Below are positions 12,070 to 20,241 of a stretch of DNA of 53,097 nucleotides, one piece after another. Location: contig JAFRCW010000051.1 of the NCBI GenBank assembly GCA_017404145.1, positions 1-53,097 on the forward strand, given 5' to 3'. Made by a program: the position numbers and the translations under genes. Under the pieces are notes generated by a model. That model did not search any database and was not told the DNA's origin. It worked only from the letters and a program-made list of their open reading frames with translations. Position 1 is the first letter of the stretch; the number at the start of each line of letters is the position of its first letter. This DNA comes from Ruminococcus sp. Lineage in GTDB: Bacteria; Bacillota; Clostridia; Oscillospirales; Acutalibacteraceae.

Positions 12070-15059
12070 TATTTTTTCCTTCTGAATATACTGACAAATT
12101 CAGTGAAGAAATTCTTTTTATCCGTAACTTTCTTCTTGATCTCCGCAATCGTAATGTCAGCCTGTGAGTTATGGGTCACCATCGCCTGTGCAAGTCTGAC
12201 ATAGATGCTCTTGAATCTTTCGATGCTTTCCTCGTCATACAGGCTTGCCGCAAAGTCGATCATCACCTGCAGACCGTCCGAGCCGTCAAGTATCTCGATA
12301 TCGAGGAGTGCCTGGGTCGCCGCCTGATTCTGGCGAACCTCGACAGGCTCGATACCAAATTCCTCGAGACCGCCCGAGTCACGGATATCCTGCTGATAGA
12401 GCAGATACGCCGCCTCGCCGTTGCTGTACTGGTCAGTCGAGTCGACATAAGGATAACAGCTGTGCTCAATACCCTTCTGTACCTGTTCATGGACGTCGGC
12501 AAAGACATTCCGGAGCGTGTCGCTGTCCTTGAAATGGATACCTACCGGCAGCTCGCGGAACATCAAGCCCACGGAGCTGAGCATTTGCATATCCTCTCTG
12601 CCGTTATAGACCCAAGACAGCTTGATATCGGAGGCGTCGTTGTAGATCGCGATCGCCAGACCCGCCACGGTGATGAAAAACTCGTTGCGGCTGATTTTGT
12701 AGGCGCGTTCGACCGCTTTCATCTGTGCTTGTTCGATATCCAGCGTTCCCATCAGCTCGCCCATCTCGTTCCCCTGTGATTCGTGGTCGATCACAGGATG
12801 GCTGGACCAGTTGAAGTTGTCATAACGATCCTCAAAATATTTTCTGCTTTCTTCATAGAACGGGGTATTTACCGCTTCTTCACGCTGCTTGAGCATGAGA
12901 TAGTAGTAGTCCTTGTCCATATCCATGTTCATGTACGCCTTGCCGATGTTGCCGAGAAATACACTCAAAGAAGTTCCGTCGAACAGCGAATGATGAACGT
13001 CGAAGAAGATGTAGCCGGCTTTTTCCGTTTCGAATACACGACAGCGGAACAGCTTGCCGCCGACGATCTTGAACGGATATACCAGCGTATCCTTCACGAA
13101 TTTCAATTCAAATTCAGACAGCTTCTCCACATAAATGCCCGTCAGGTTTTCGGGCGTATATTTCTGGATCAGCTCACCGTCCTCGTTCCATGCGAAGGTG
13201 GTCAGCAGAGCGGGATGATTCAGGATCACCTTCTTCAGCGCTGCAGCCATCTGTTCCATATTAAAGAGTTCGGTGTCGACTCTCATCATCGAGAAAAGGT
13301 TGTACATCGTGGAGTTCGGGGCATACAGCTGATAGTCGACCATATACAGCTGTTCGGTCGTCAGCGGGTGTACCTCTCTCAGCGACGCGTCGTTCTTCTC
13401 ATCGGGGCTTTCACCGTCGTTGTTTTCGAGTATCTCCTGATACAGCGCGGCGATCTTCGCCGGCGTTCTGCCGCGAAAGACTTCAGAGGTGTTCAGTCCG
13501 GGCAGATCCGCTTCGGTGATCAGTTCGATAGAACCGAGCGAATCGCCGCCCATTTCATAGAAATCGTCGTTGATACCGACCTGCGAGAGCTTCAGCACCT
13601 TTTCCATAGCGTGGCATATCTTTTCTTCGATCTCGTTGGTCGGAGCGGCATAGTCGTTCTTAAAGTCGTCGATCTTCGGCGCAGGAAGACCTTTTCTATC
13701 GAGCTTGCCGGTAGCCTTGAGGGGTACCGTATCGATCTTGATGTAATAGGCGGGGATCATATAGTAGGGAAGGCGCTTCAAAAGCTCCGCGCGGAGCGCT
13801 TCTGCGTCGACCTGTATATCGGCGGTGTAATAGGCGCAAAGGTAGCTTTTGTCTCCATCCTCAAAGCCTCTTACTGCTGCCCATTCGATACCGAGCGCCT
13901 GCTTGACGGCGGCTTCGATCTCTGCCGGTTCGATACGGTTGCCGTTGATCTTGATCATATCGCCGCTTCTGCCGAGCAGGACATAGTTGCCGTTTGCGTC
14001 CTTCTTTGCGAGGTCGCCGGTGTGATAGATACCGTTTACAAACGCTTTTTTGCTTTCCTCGGGCAGGTTGATATAGCCGCGCACATAAGGATTCTCAAAG
14101 CACAGCTCGCCGGTTTCGCCGTCGGCGACTTCGTTGCCGTCCTCGCCGATGAGATATATCTTAGTATCTATCTCGGGCTTACCGATCGGGCAGGTCTCAT
14201 ACGAGCGGTCGATCCTGAAAATGCCAACCGCAAAGCCGCTTTCGCTGGCAGCATATACGTTGATGAGATCGACATTTTTATTATATACGTTGTTCGCAGG
14301 CTCAGATCCAACGATCAGTATTCTGAGGAAAGGACCGGTCTGGTTGCCGAGCTTACGGACATAGGACGGGGTAATAAAGGTAACGGTGATGCGCTTGGTA
14401 ACGAAGAACTTTGCCAGAGCGCTCGGGTTCTTGATGGTGGCGTAAGACACGACGAAGGTCTTGCCTCCGAAGATACTCAGCGCTTTCAGAATGACGATGA
14501 CCGAGGCGACAAAGTTCATCGGCGCAAGCAGCGCAAGTCGGTCGGAGCTTTTGAAGGGGGTCTCGCCGTCGATCTTGATGGATTCGATGGCGCGGCTGAG
14601 GTTGCCGTACTCGTGGAGTACTCCCTTGGGATTGCCGGTGGTACCGGAGGTATAGATCGCATATGCCGCGTCGTGATCACCGTGTGCTTCATAGCCTTTG
14701 AGCGGCTGGGTGCGCATGATCTCGTCCCAGTTGTCCGCGCAGAGCTCCAGCTTGCAGCCGCAGTCCTCACGGATGAAGCTGATGCGCTCGGGCGCATAGG
14801 TGTCCTCTACCAGCGCCCACGCAGCGCCGGCTTTCCAGATTCCGATCATCGCGATGATCGGAATAACGCCTCTCGGAAGATCGATCAGAACGAAGTCCTC
14901 TTTACCGATTCCGTTCTGTTTCAGATACGCATAGACGCGTCCGCTCATTTCATCGAGCTGCGTATAGGTCACGCCTTTAGCGTGCGCGTCGTCGAACAGG
15001 ATCGCTCCGTTGGGATTTTCAGCAGTGTATTGTTCCAGCAGTTCTAAAATGTTAATCAT
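12069..15059 (-). CDS. Single-module NRPS-like protein: adenylation, peptidyl carrier, condensation
   Basis: The 996-residue protein reads A-PCP-C. The adenylation domain (about 5-460) has A3 YTSGTTGNPKG (136-146), A5 NVYAASESG (267-275), A7 YHTGDL (345-350), A8 GRSGDMIKINGNRIEPAEIE (363-382) and A10 ATGKLDRKG with the catalytic Lys (452). The carrier domain (about 475-545) has GGDSLGS with attachment Ser507. The condensation domain (about 562-970) has HHSLFDG (689-695). At the position of the usual A4 Asp that holds the alpha-amino group, the sequence reads FVASV, not FDASV. There is no thioesterase. The start is one base after the STAS stop (TGATATG). The product is unknown. Confidence 0.92.
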   Translation of the reverse strand: MINILELLEQYTAENPNGAILFDDAHAKGVTYTQLDEMSGRVYAYLKQNGIGKEDFVLIDLPRGVIPIIAMIGIWKAGAAWALVEDTYAPERISFIREDCGCKLELCADNWDEIMRTQPLKGYEAHGDHDAAYAIYTSGTTGNPKGVLHEYGNLSRAIESIKIDGETPFKSSDRLALLAPMNFVASVIVILKALSIFGGKTFVVSYATIKNPSALAKFFVTKRITVTFITPSYVRKLGNQTGPFLRILIVGSEPANNVYNKNVDLINVYAASESGFAVGIFRIDRSYETCPIGKPEIDTKIYLIGEDGNEVADGETGELCFENPYVRGYINLPEESKKAFVNGIYHTGDLAKKDANGNYVLLGRSGDMIKINGNRIEPAEIEAAVKQALGIEWAAVRGFEDGDKSYLCAYYTADIQVDAEALRAELLKRLPYYMIPAYYIKIDTVPLKATGKLDRKGLPAPKIDDFKNDYAAPTNEIEEKICHAMEKVLKLSQVGINDDFYEMGGDSLGSIELITEADLPGLNTSEVFRGRTPAKIAALYQEILENNDGESPDEKNDASLREVHPLTTEQLYMVDYQLYAPNSTMYNLFSMMRVDTELFNMEQMAAALKKVILNHPALLTTFAWNEDGELIQKYTPENLTGIYVEKLSEFELKFVKDTLVYPFKIVGGKLFRCRVFETEKAGYIFFDVHHSLFDGTSLSVFLGNIGKAYMNMDMDKDYYYLMLKQREEAVNTPFYEESRKYFEDRYDNFNWSSHPVIDHESQGNEMGELMGTLDIEQAQMKAVERAYKISRNEFFITVAGLAIAIYNDASDIKLSWVYNGREDMQMLSSVGLMFRELPVGIHFKDSDTLRNVFADVHEQVQKGIEHSCYPYVDSTDQYSNGEAAYLLYQQDIRDSGGLEEFGIEPVEVRQNQAATQALLDIEILDGSDGLQVMIDFAASLYDEESIERFKSIYVRLAQAMVTHNSQADITIAEIKKKVTDKKNFFTEFVSIFRRKK

Positions 15060-15060
15060 A

Positions 15061-15369
15061 TCAGTCTGCCCCTTCTATGTCCAGAATATCAGAAAATCCG
15101 GTAACCTCAAATATCTCCATAACGGTTTCGTTTGCGTTCAGGATCGTCATTTTGCCCTGCTTGTTCATCGTCTTCTGGGCAGAAAGCAGCACTCTGAGTC
15201 CCGCGGAAGAAATGTAGTTGATCTTTTTTATATCCAGGGTAAGCTCCGTGGCGCCGTTTAAGGACGCTTTGATCTCCTGATCCAGCAAAGGTGCCGAAAC
15301 AGTGTCGATTCTTCCCGAAAGCACCAAAAGCGCTTTCCCGTTTTCGATGGTTTTTTTGATGTCTAACAT
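15061..15369 (-). CDS. STAS-domain anti-sigma factor antagonist (SpoIIAA/RsbV-like)
   Basis: The 102-residue protein is a complete STAS domain: GKALLVLSGRIDTVSAPLLDQEI, LTLDIKKINYISSAGLRVLLSAQ, then ILNANETVMEIFEVTGF. The ISSAGLRVL segment (about 52-60) holds the serine that serine kinases of the RsbW/SpoIIAB type phosphorylate. Such proteins normally free a sigma factor from its anti-sigma. No kinase or SpoIIE phosphatase lies nearby. It is placed directly before the NRPS-like gene with a one-base gap and follows two membrane-protein genes, so it may regulate this pathway or bind the NRPS-like enzyme itself. Confidence 0.93.
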   Translation of the reverse strand: MLDIKKTIENGKALLVLSGRIDTVSAPLLDQEIKASLNGATELTLDIKKINYISSAGLRVLLSAQKTMNKQGKMTILNANETVMEIFEVTGFSDILDIEGAD

Positions 15370-15410
15370 ATTTGATTCTCCTTTATTTCATATGTTTTTC
15401 TTAGGGTTGA

Positions 15411-16172
15411 TCATGACTTAAATATACTGCCGAAAATGCTTTCAAACCCGGCCTTGATATTATTGAATATTTCAGCGATATTTTCGTAAACACCCTGTGC
15501 AACGGTTAGCAGTGAATAGCCCATCACAGCAATCATAAGGGCGTTTATCAGCACCAAGGCGATGAAAATGAATACAGCCATGACAAACACAAGCAGTGAG
15601 GTTTGCTTTTTTCGATCTACAGCAGCGAAAACGCTTCTGGTAAGCATCAAAATAAAGAACAGAGCAAAAAAGGAAAACAGCGGATAGAAGGACCACCATA
15701 CCAGATCGCTCAACACGCCGCTTATCAGAAAGAAGAAAGTGAGCGGAACGGCATCCATACCGAACTCTATGACGCTTTCCAAAAATACGGTTTTTCCCTT
15801 GGAACCGCGCGAAAAGATCATAATACATCCAAACCGCGTAAAAACAAAAACAATAAGGAGAACGGCGAACAGGATTAAGCCCCACAACAGAGCTGATCCG
15901 ACGGAGAAAACAGAAACGCTTTTTAACAATGCGAGATCGTTTAAAAAGGAGTCGCTGTTGTCGATCCAATAATCAACACCGCGAAAATGAGCGCCAATCA
16001 GAAAAACACAACTGCAAAACAGTAACGCTGAAAAAAACAACGGCGCAAGCAGGCTTCTTTCTTTTTTTGCTTCGTCGATTGCGGCAATACCGTCCTTCTT
16101 ATACGCAACAAACGTTTTCGGAATTTTTTTCAATCGCTCTTTCCATGACAAAGTATCCTTTTTATCGCTCAT
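15411..16172 (-). CDS. Multi-span membrane protein of unknown function
   Basis: The 253-residue protein has a basic cytoplasmic N-terminus (about 1-40, KERLKKIPKTFVAYKKDG) and about five hydrophobic segments (about 42-62, 92-113, 140-160, 164-183, 195-225). It ends in an amphipathic tail (NIAEIFNNIKAGFESIFGSIF). The pattern resembles Yip1- or DUF-type membrane proteins that lack catalytic motifs. It lies 12 bases after the HdeD-like gene and 41 bases before the STAS gene in the same operon. It could be an exporter component or a membrane platform; nothing in it proves either. Confidence 0.75.
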   Translation of the reverse strand: MSDKKDTLSWKERLKKIPKTFVAYKKDGIAAIDEAKKERSLLAPLFFSALLFCSCVFLIGAHFRGVDYWIDNSDSFLNDLALLKSVSVFSVGSALLWGLILFAVLLIVFVFTRFGCIMIFSRGSKGKTVFLESVIEFGMDAVPLTFFFLISGVLSDLVWWSFYPLFSFFALFFILMLTRSVFAAVDRKKQTSLLVFVMAVFIFIALVLINALMIAVMGYSLLTVAQGVYENIAEIFNNIKAGFESIFGSIFKS

Positions 16173-16184
16173 GTTCCGATCACC

Positions 16185-16694
16185 TCAGCTTTTATCAACA
16201 GTGCTGCTGAAGATAAGGGTAAAGCCCGTTTCGATAAAAAAGATTCCGACCAGAATACCGAGCGATATTGCCATGAGCATAGGCTGGAAGAACGAGTAAC
16301 ATCCGATCAAAACCGCAAGAATGCCGAAAATCAGCTGCAGTATCCAAATCTTGGAACCGGTTGCTTTTGTCACTGATACGGCATTGATGATTGTTACGAT
16401 ACCCATCAGGACAAACCATATAGCTGTCACGATCAGCATTACGCCTTCGGCGAAGAGCAGGGAGTTGGGGAACGCAAGCATAACGATACCCAGCAAAATG
16501 CTCAGAATACTGAACACAAAATTAACTTTGAATCGTTTTTCAACAATTGCTTTGATAATGCCGAAAACACCGAAAACAAGTATCAGTATGACGACAAAAT
16601 AACCTGTGTTCATGAAAGTGAGCAGCGGAGTGACAATACATGAAACGCCTCCTGCAACTAATAAGATCCCCAAAATAATGAATAATACGGTCAT
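16185..16694 (-). CDS. HdeD-like (DUF308) membrane protein
   Basis: The 169-residue protein is almost wholly hydrophobic with six spans, and shows the internal repeat of HdeD-type proteins: ILGILLVAGGVSCIVTPLLTF, SILSILLGIVMLAFPNSLLF, IFGILAVLIGCYSFFQPM, with GI-L--GI--I at intervals. HdeD is linked to acid or envelope stress in enterobacteria; the biochemical role is unknown. It is the first gene of the minus-strand STAS-NRPS operon. AGAGGTG lies 8 bases before the ATG. STAS plus HdeD-like proteins suggest an envelope-stress theme for the operon. Confidence 0.85.
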   Translation of the reverse strand: MTVLFIILGILLVAGGVSCIVTPLLTFMNTGYFVVILILVFGVFGIIKAIVEKRFKVNFVFSILSILLGIVMLAFPNSLLFAEGVMLIVTAIWFVLMGIVTIINAVSVTKATGSKIWILQLIFGILAVLIGCYSFFQPMLMAISLGILVGIFFIETGFTLIFSSTVDKS

Positions 16695-16773
16695 AAAAAA
16701 ACACCTCTGATATAATATTTATCCGAATCACGATGCATAAACATAGGATTCAGACAGAAAGGGCCTGCATACG

Positions 16774-16812
16774 GTTTCTGTATCTCAGAAGATGCAGAAA
16801 CTTCTTTTTTAT
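16774..16812 (+). terminator. Orphan plus-strand intrinsic terminator between two divergent operons
   Basis: GTTTCTG-T-ATCT (16774-16785) pairs with AGAT-G-CAGAAAC (16790-16801) around a four-base loop and is followed by a T-rich tract (TTCTTTTTTATTTT). It is orientated on the plus strand, although no plus-strand gene lies to its left for many kilobases. It may end a short untranslated RNA or insulate the sigma-factor promoter. A GTTCC/GGAAC inverted repeat follows at 16846-16860. Nothing else is recognisable in 16695-17027. Confidence 0.55.
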
Positions 16813-17027
16813 TTTACTGTTTTTCACTGTTTTTTCCAATGGGGTGTTCCAAAATGGAACGTCTAAATAAGATCCTATTTTATTGTAGCATAAGGGAATT
16901 TATCTTACAATCCAAAAAAACGATATCGGATTTAGTTAAAATGCACTAAGCTCCCATATAAGCTTTGTCCCTGCCGTCAATAATCAATCGATTTTCTATG
17001 GACAACCAAGATACAGATTTTGGCTTG

Positions 17028-17055
17028 TTGTCAACTTTTGAAAAAAATGTATAAT
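17028..17055 (+). promoter_or_regulatory. Probable promoter of the ECF sigma operon
   Basis: TTGTCA (17028-17033) and a perfect TATAAT (17050-17055) are separated by 16 bases. Transcription would begin near 17062, about 58 bases before the ATG at 17120. This is a housekeeping-type promoter, so basal expression need not depend on the ECF factor itself. Confidence 0.65.
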
Positions 17056-17119
17056 AAGAGCGAAACGAAATATAGTCATTTGGGTACTGTAGAGATGAAA
17101 GAGATAAGGGGCTCCCGAG

Positions 17120-17674
17120 ATGAACGATCAGGAAATCATCGCTCTGTTTTTTGACAGGGACGAAAGGGCAATTGAATATGTCACCCGTCAGTACCGAGGC
17201 TACTGCTATTCGATTGCCGAGCGGGCGCTTCACAGCAAAGAGGACAGCGAAGAGTGTCTCAACGACGTATGGCTTGCCGCGTGGAACACGATCCCGCCGA
17301 ACAAGCCTGTGTCGCTGATGACCTATCTCGGACGGATCACCCGCAATCTGTCGGTCAAACGGCTCAGAGATATCAACCGCAAGAAACGCGGCAGAGAAAT
17401 GACCGTCTATATGGAGGAGCTGTCACAGGCTCTGCCCGCGCAAAACGGTGTGGAAGAAGCAATAGACGGCGCTGTGCTCAAAGAGTCGATCGAGCGGTTT
17501 CTGCAAAAGCAAAGCCGTACAAACCGCAGTCTGTTCCTCTGCCGGTACTTCTATCTCGACAGTATTGAAGAAACAGCCGTCCGCTTCGGGATGACGGAAA
17601 ACACCGTCAAGCTGAGACTGTTCCGAATGAGAAAGAAGCTCAAAGAATTTTTAGAAAAGGAGGGCGTCGTATGA
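17120..17674 (+). CDS. ECF-type RNA polymerase sigma factor
   Basis: The 184-residue protein has region 2 at about 12-90 (IEYVTRQYRGYCYSIAERALHSKEDSEECLNDVWLAAWN, then MTYLGRITRNLSVKRLRD) and region 4 at about 120-178 (RSLFLCRYFYLDSIEETAVRFGMTENTVKLRLFRMRKKLKEFL), the standard group IV layout. AAGGGG lies about 9 bases before the ATG. Its stop overlaps the start of the membrane anti-sigma gene by four bases (ATGA), typical of sigma/anti-sigma pairs. The dockerin genes directly downstream on the same strand are the likeliest targets. This is inferred from position; no target promoter motif has been shown. Confidence 0.92.
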   Translation: MNDQEIIALFFDRDERAIEYVTRQYRGYCYSIAERALHSKEDSEECLNDVWLAAWNTIPPNKPVSLMTYLGRITRNLSVKRLRDINRKKRGREMTVYMEELSQALPAQNGVEEAIDGAVLKESIERFLQKQSRTNRSLFLCRYFYLDSIEETAVRFGMTENTVKLRLFRMRKKLKEFLEKEGVV

Positions 17675-19206
17675 CAGCGCAGGATCTGTTCCGATCCATA
17701 GAGAATATCGACAGCGAGCTGCTGTATGACGCTCGTGCGTACCGTGCGCCGAAGCTTTCCTTCATCAGAAAGACCGCGATCGCTGCTGCGGTGGTGATCA
17801 CGCTGTTAGCGTCGGTACTGATATATGCCAACTTCATTTATCCCGCGTCCTCCGTCAGCCTTTGCTCCAAGGATAACGTAACGCTGACCGTCAACCTCAG
17901 AGGGAATGTCATAAACGTCCTATCGGATCATAAATCATACCGTCAGACGGCAGGACAAAGTGTATCCGACGCGGTAGAAGAGATCGTCGCTCTGATGATC
18001 CGAAACGGCGCGCTGGATGAAAACGAAAATACACTTCTGATCTGCGCGGACGATTCCGCACAAGAAGCAATAAAAGCTGTAGAAACCGTATTTGCAAAAG
18101 AACGGTTTAACGGATGTACCGTCGGGATCAAAACAAAGGATATTGACAATTCATCGGAGCTTTCCGCCGCGAAGGCATCATTGATCGATCTACTGACAGA
18201 AAACAGCGAGAGTCTCAGCTTTGACAGTCTCAAAGAGCTTTCCGCGAACGATCTGCATCTTCTCCTCAGAGAGAGGAACATACAGGACGACAGGCTGACC
18301 ATCAGCGGCGCACCCTCGGAGAATCTTTACATCGGCAAAGAACGCGCAAAGCAGCTTGCTGTGGAGAAGTCGGAGCTTGCTTCAGCGGATGAGATCTCCG
18401 TCAGCTACAGCGTCTATCACCATAAACTGATCTATCTGGTGACCCTGCATTCCGGCGACAGCGCCGAGGCGTATTTTATCGACGCCCGCAGCGGTGAGTC
18501 TGAACATACGATCACAGCCGGAGCAGCCGAGCTTTCGCAGGCGGTGCAGAATGAGATCAAGAGCGGGAACTCACAGTCTTCTCAAAATGAGACTCCCGAA
18601 TCCGACAACGGTTATACACCGCAGCAAACGGTGTCGGAGATTGCAGATGATGAGCAGAATATCACAGCAGAGACATCTGCTCCCGATCAGGACGTGACGC
18701 AGGCGCCGGCAGAGCCCAGAGAATCCGCGGACTTTTCGGAGACGTCCATCTCCATGATGGAACTGAGCTTTGTGACGATGACTCCGCCGTCTTCGGCGAA
18801 GAACGTCAGCTTCAACACGCTGTTCGAAGGTCAGTTTATCGAGGAGAGAACAGGAGAAAAGAAAAACGGCGGCGCTGTCGCGCTGATTACGAATTTCAGC
18901 CAGCTGTCCGCTTATCTTTCCGCACACAGCTATGATTATGCCGATGAAAACGGTATAAAGCTGAACAACGTCTTCTCCCGTGAATATTTTGAGACGCACG
19001 ATCTTTTGGTTTCCTCCTGCACCTTCTCCGATACAGGCTACTACACCACCGTGGCATCGCTTTGCGCAGACGACGGAAACCTGTACATCAACGACAGTCT
19101 TTCCTACAGCAAACAGAGAAGCGGCGAGTATTACTGCCATACCCTTTCGGTGTATGAAATAAAAAAAGACGCGGTGACGACGGATTTGACACTGAGTGTT
19201 TATTGA
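17671..19206 (+). CDS. RsgI-like membrane anti-sigma factor with novel extracellular region
   Basis: The 511-residue protein has a short cytoplasmic N-terminus (1-31) expected to hold the sigma factor and one membrane span (about 33-57). Next comes an RsgI-middle-like domain (about 60-155: VTLTVNLRGNVINVLSD, SVSDAVEEIVALMIRNGAL, ENTLLICADDS) and a region with PepSY-like strands (about 215-270). An acidic Ser/Thr/Pro-rich linker follows (about 285-365), then a C-terminal domain (about 366-511) that resembles PrcB-like protease-complex proteins (ALITNFSQLSAYL, FSREYFETHDLLV). RsgI proteins of cellulosome bacteria sense substrates outside the cell and release their sigma factor. Here the partner is an ECF rather than a SigI factor, and no carbohydrate-binding module is evident. 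Confidence 0.78.
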   Translation: MTAQDLFRSIENIDSELLYDARAYRAPKLSFIRKTAIAAAVVITLLASVLIYANFIYPASSVSLCSKDNVTLTVNLRGNVINVLSDHKSYRQTAGQSVSDAVEEIVALMIRNGALDENENTLLICADDSAQEAIKAVETVFAKERFNGCTVGIKTKDIDNSSELSAAKASLIDLLTENSESLSFDSLKELSANDLHLLLRERNIQDDRLTISGAPSENLYIGKERAKQLAVEKSELASADEISVSYSVYHHKLIYLVTLHSGDSAEAYFIDARSGESEHTITAGAAELSQAVQNEIKSGNSQSSQNETPESDNGYTPQQTVSEIADDEQNITAETSAPDQDVTQAPAEPRESADFSETSISMMELSFVTMTPPSSAKNVSFNTLFEGQFIEERTGEKKNGGAVALITNFSQLSAYLSAHSYDYADENGIKLNNVFSREYFETHDLLVSSCTFSDTGYYTTVASLCADDGNLYINDSLSYSKQRSGEYYCHTLSVYEIKKDAVTTDLTLSVY

Positions 19207-19238
19207 TATTAATTGTTATTTTTCCGGAGAAATAACAG

Positions 19239-20159
19239 ATGAAAAAACGATTCTCTATTCTATTGATGTTAGCGGCGCTGATAGTATCTGTCGGTATTCC
19301 CGCAAACGCACAAACAACCTATCGCTATATCGGAGATGTGGACGGTGACGACACGGTTTCGATTCTGGATGCAACGCTGGTTCAAAAGCAGCTGGCTTCT
19401 TTACAGTCGTTCTCGAAGCTGCAAAAGTTCTTGGGCGACGTAGACAATTCCAAGACGACCGATATTATTGATGTGACGATGATCCAGAAGAAGCTCGCGA
19501 GTCTGATCGACAGCTTCTATAAAGAGCGTATACAAAGCTGGAGCGCCGAGATCTACGGTATCGAATCGTCGAACAGCGGTAATACCTATCTACTGAACAC
19601 GGAATACACCTTCTCCGTCAGCGCGACGCAGCGTCCTGTTCCCGATGATTTCAGAGTACTGGTGGATCGGGAGATCGTACTGGATAAAAGTGAAGAAGCC
19701 TCTTTTGCATACACCTTTACCGAGGCGGGCGTTCACTATATCCGCGCGTATTGCTTCGGCGCGTTCGGCGGCGTCGACAGTTATCTTCTGACGGTGATCG
19801 TGACCGATCCGGATATCGTCGAAAAACCTGAGATCGAAAGGATCGATTATAACAAAGCCACGGGACAGGTAGATGTCGCCGTATCGGGCGGAACCGCGCC
19901 GTATCAGTATTCTTATACCGTCCGTCAGGTACCGCCTCCGCCGCCCGAAGCGGGACCGAACTATGTGACAAGCTCTGACTTTGTTTTCAGGAATGATATC
20001 GACGGCACCTACTATCTCTACTGTGACTTTTGCAGCGGTGTTGACGTTTTTGTGCCGACCTATCTGCTTGAGCCGAAGCTCAGCTATACGCTGGAAGCGC
20101 AGGTCATCGACCAAAGCGGCGTCCTCTCCGACGTCAAAACCATTTATATTCAGAGATAA
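19239..20159 (+). CDS. Secreted protein with N-terminal dockerin
   Basis: The 306-residue product has a signal peptide (1-25, ending ANAQT) followed at once by a type I-like dockerin. Its two repeats are GDVDGDDTVSILDATLVQKQLAS (about 33-55) and GDVDNSKTTDIIDVTMIQKKLASL (about 66-89). The first Ca-loop is canonical; the second is eroded (DVDNSKTTD). The remaining 215 residues look like two beta-sandwich (Ig-like) domains (EYTFSVSATQRPVPDDFRVLVD, GTAPYQYSYTVRQV). No catalytic motif is seen. A dockerin right after the signal peptide is unusual, most being C-terminal. It would dock on a cohesin outside this window. It begins 32 bases after the anti-sigma stop, so it probably belongs to that operon. 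Confidence 0.82.
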   Translation: MKKRFSILLMLAALIVSVGIPANAQTTYRYIGDVDGDDTVSILDATLVQKQLASLQSFSKLQKFLGDVDNSKTTDIIDVTMIQKKLASLIDSFYKERIQSWSAEIYGIESSNSGNTYLLNTEYTFSVSATQRPVPDDFRVLVDREIVLDKSEEASFAYTFTEAGVHYIRAYCFGAFGGVDSYLLTVIVTDPDIVEKPEIERIDYNKATGQVDVAVSGGTAPYQYSYTVRQVPPPPPEAGPNYVTSSDFVFRNDIDGTYYLYCDFCSGVDVFVPTYLLEPKLSYTLEAQVIDQSGVLSDVKTIYIQR

Positions 20160-20241
20160 TACCGTATGAAATATCTTCTTCAAGGGCCCGGGGAAGTTTT
20201 CAGAATATCGGTTATAATCTTAAAAGAAAAGAGGTACAACA

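Noticed and set aside
12783..15047. A 754-codon plus-strand open frame
   Set aside because: It is exactly antisense to the NRPS-like gene, whose adenylation, carrier and condensation motifs are certain. The product is rich in His, Arg, Val and Asp without domains, the usual shadow of codon bias.
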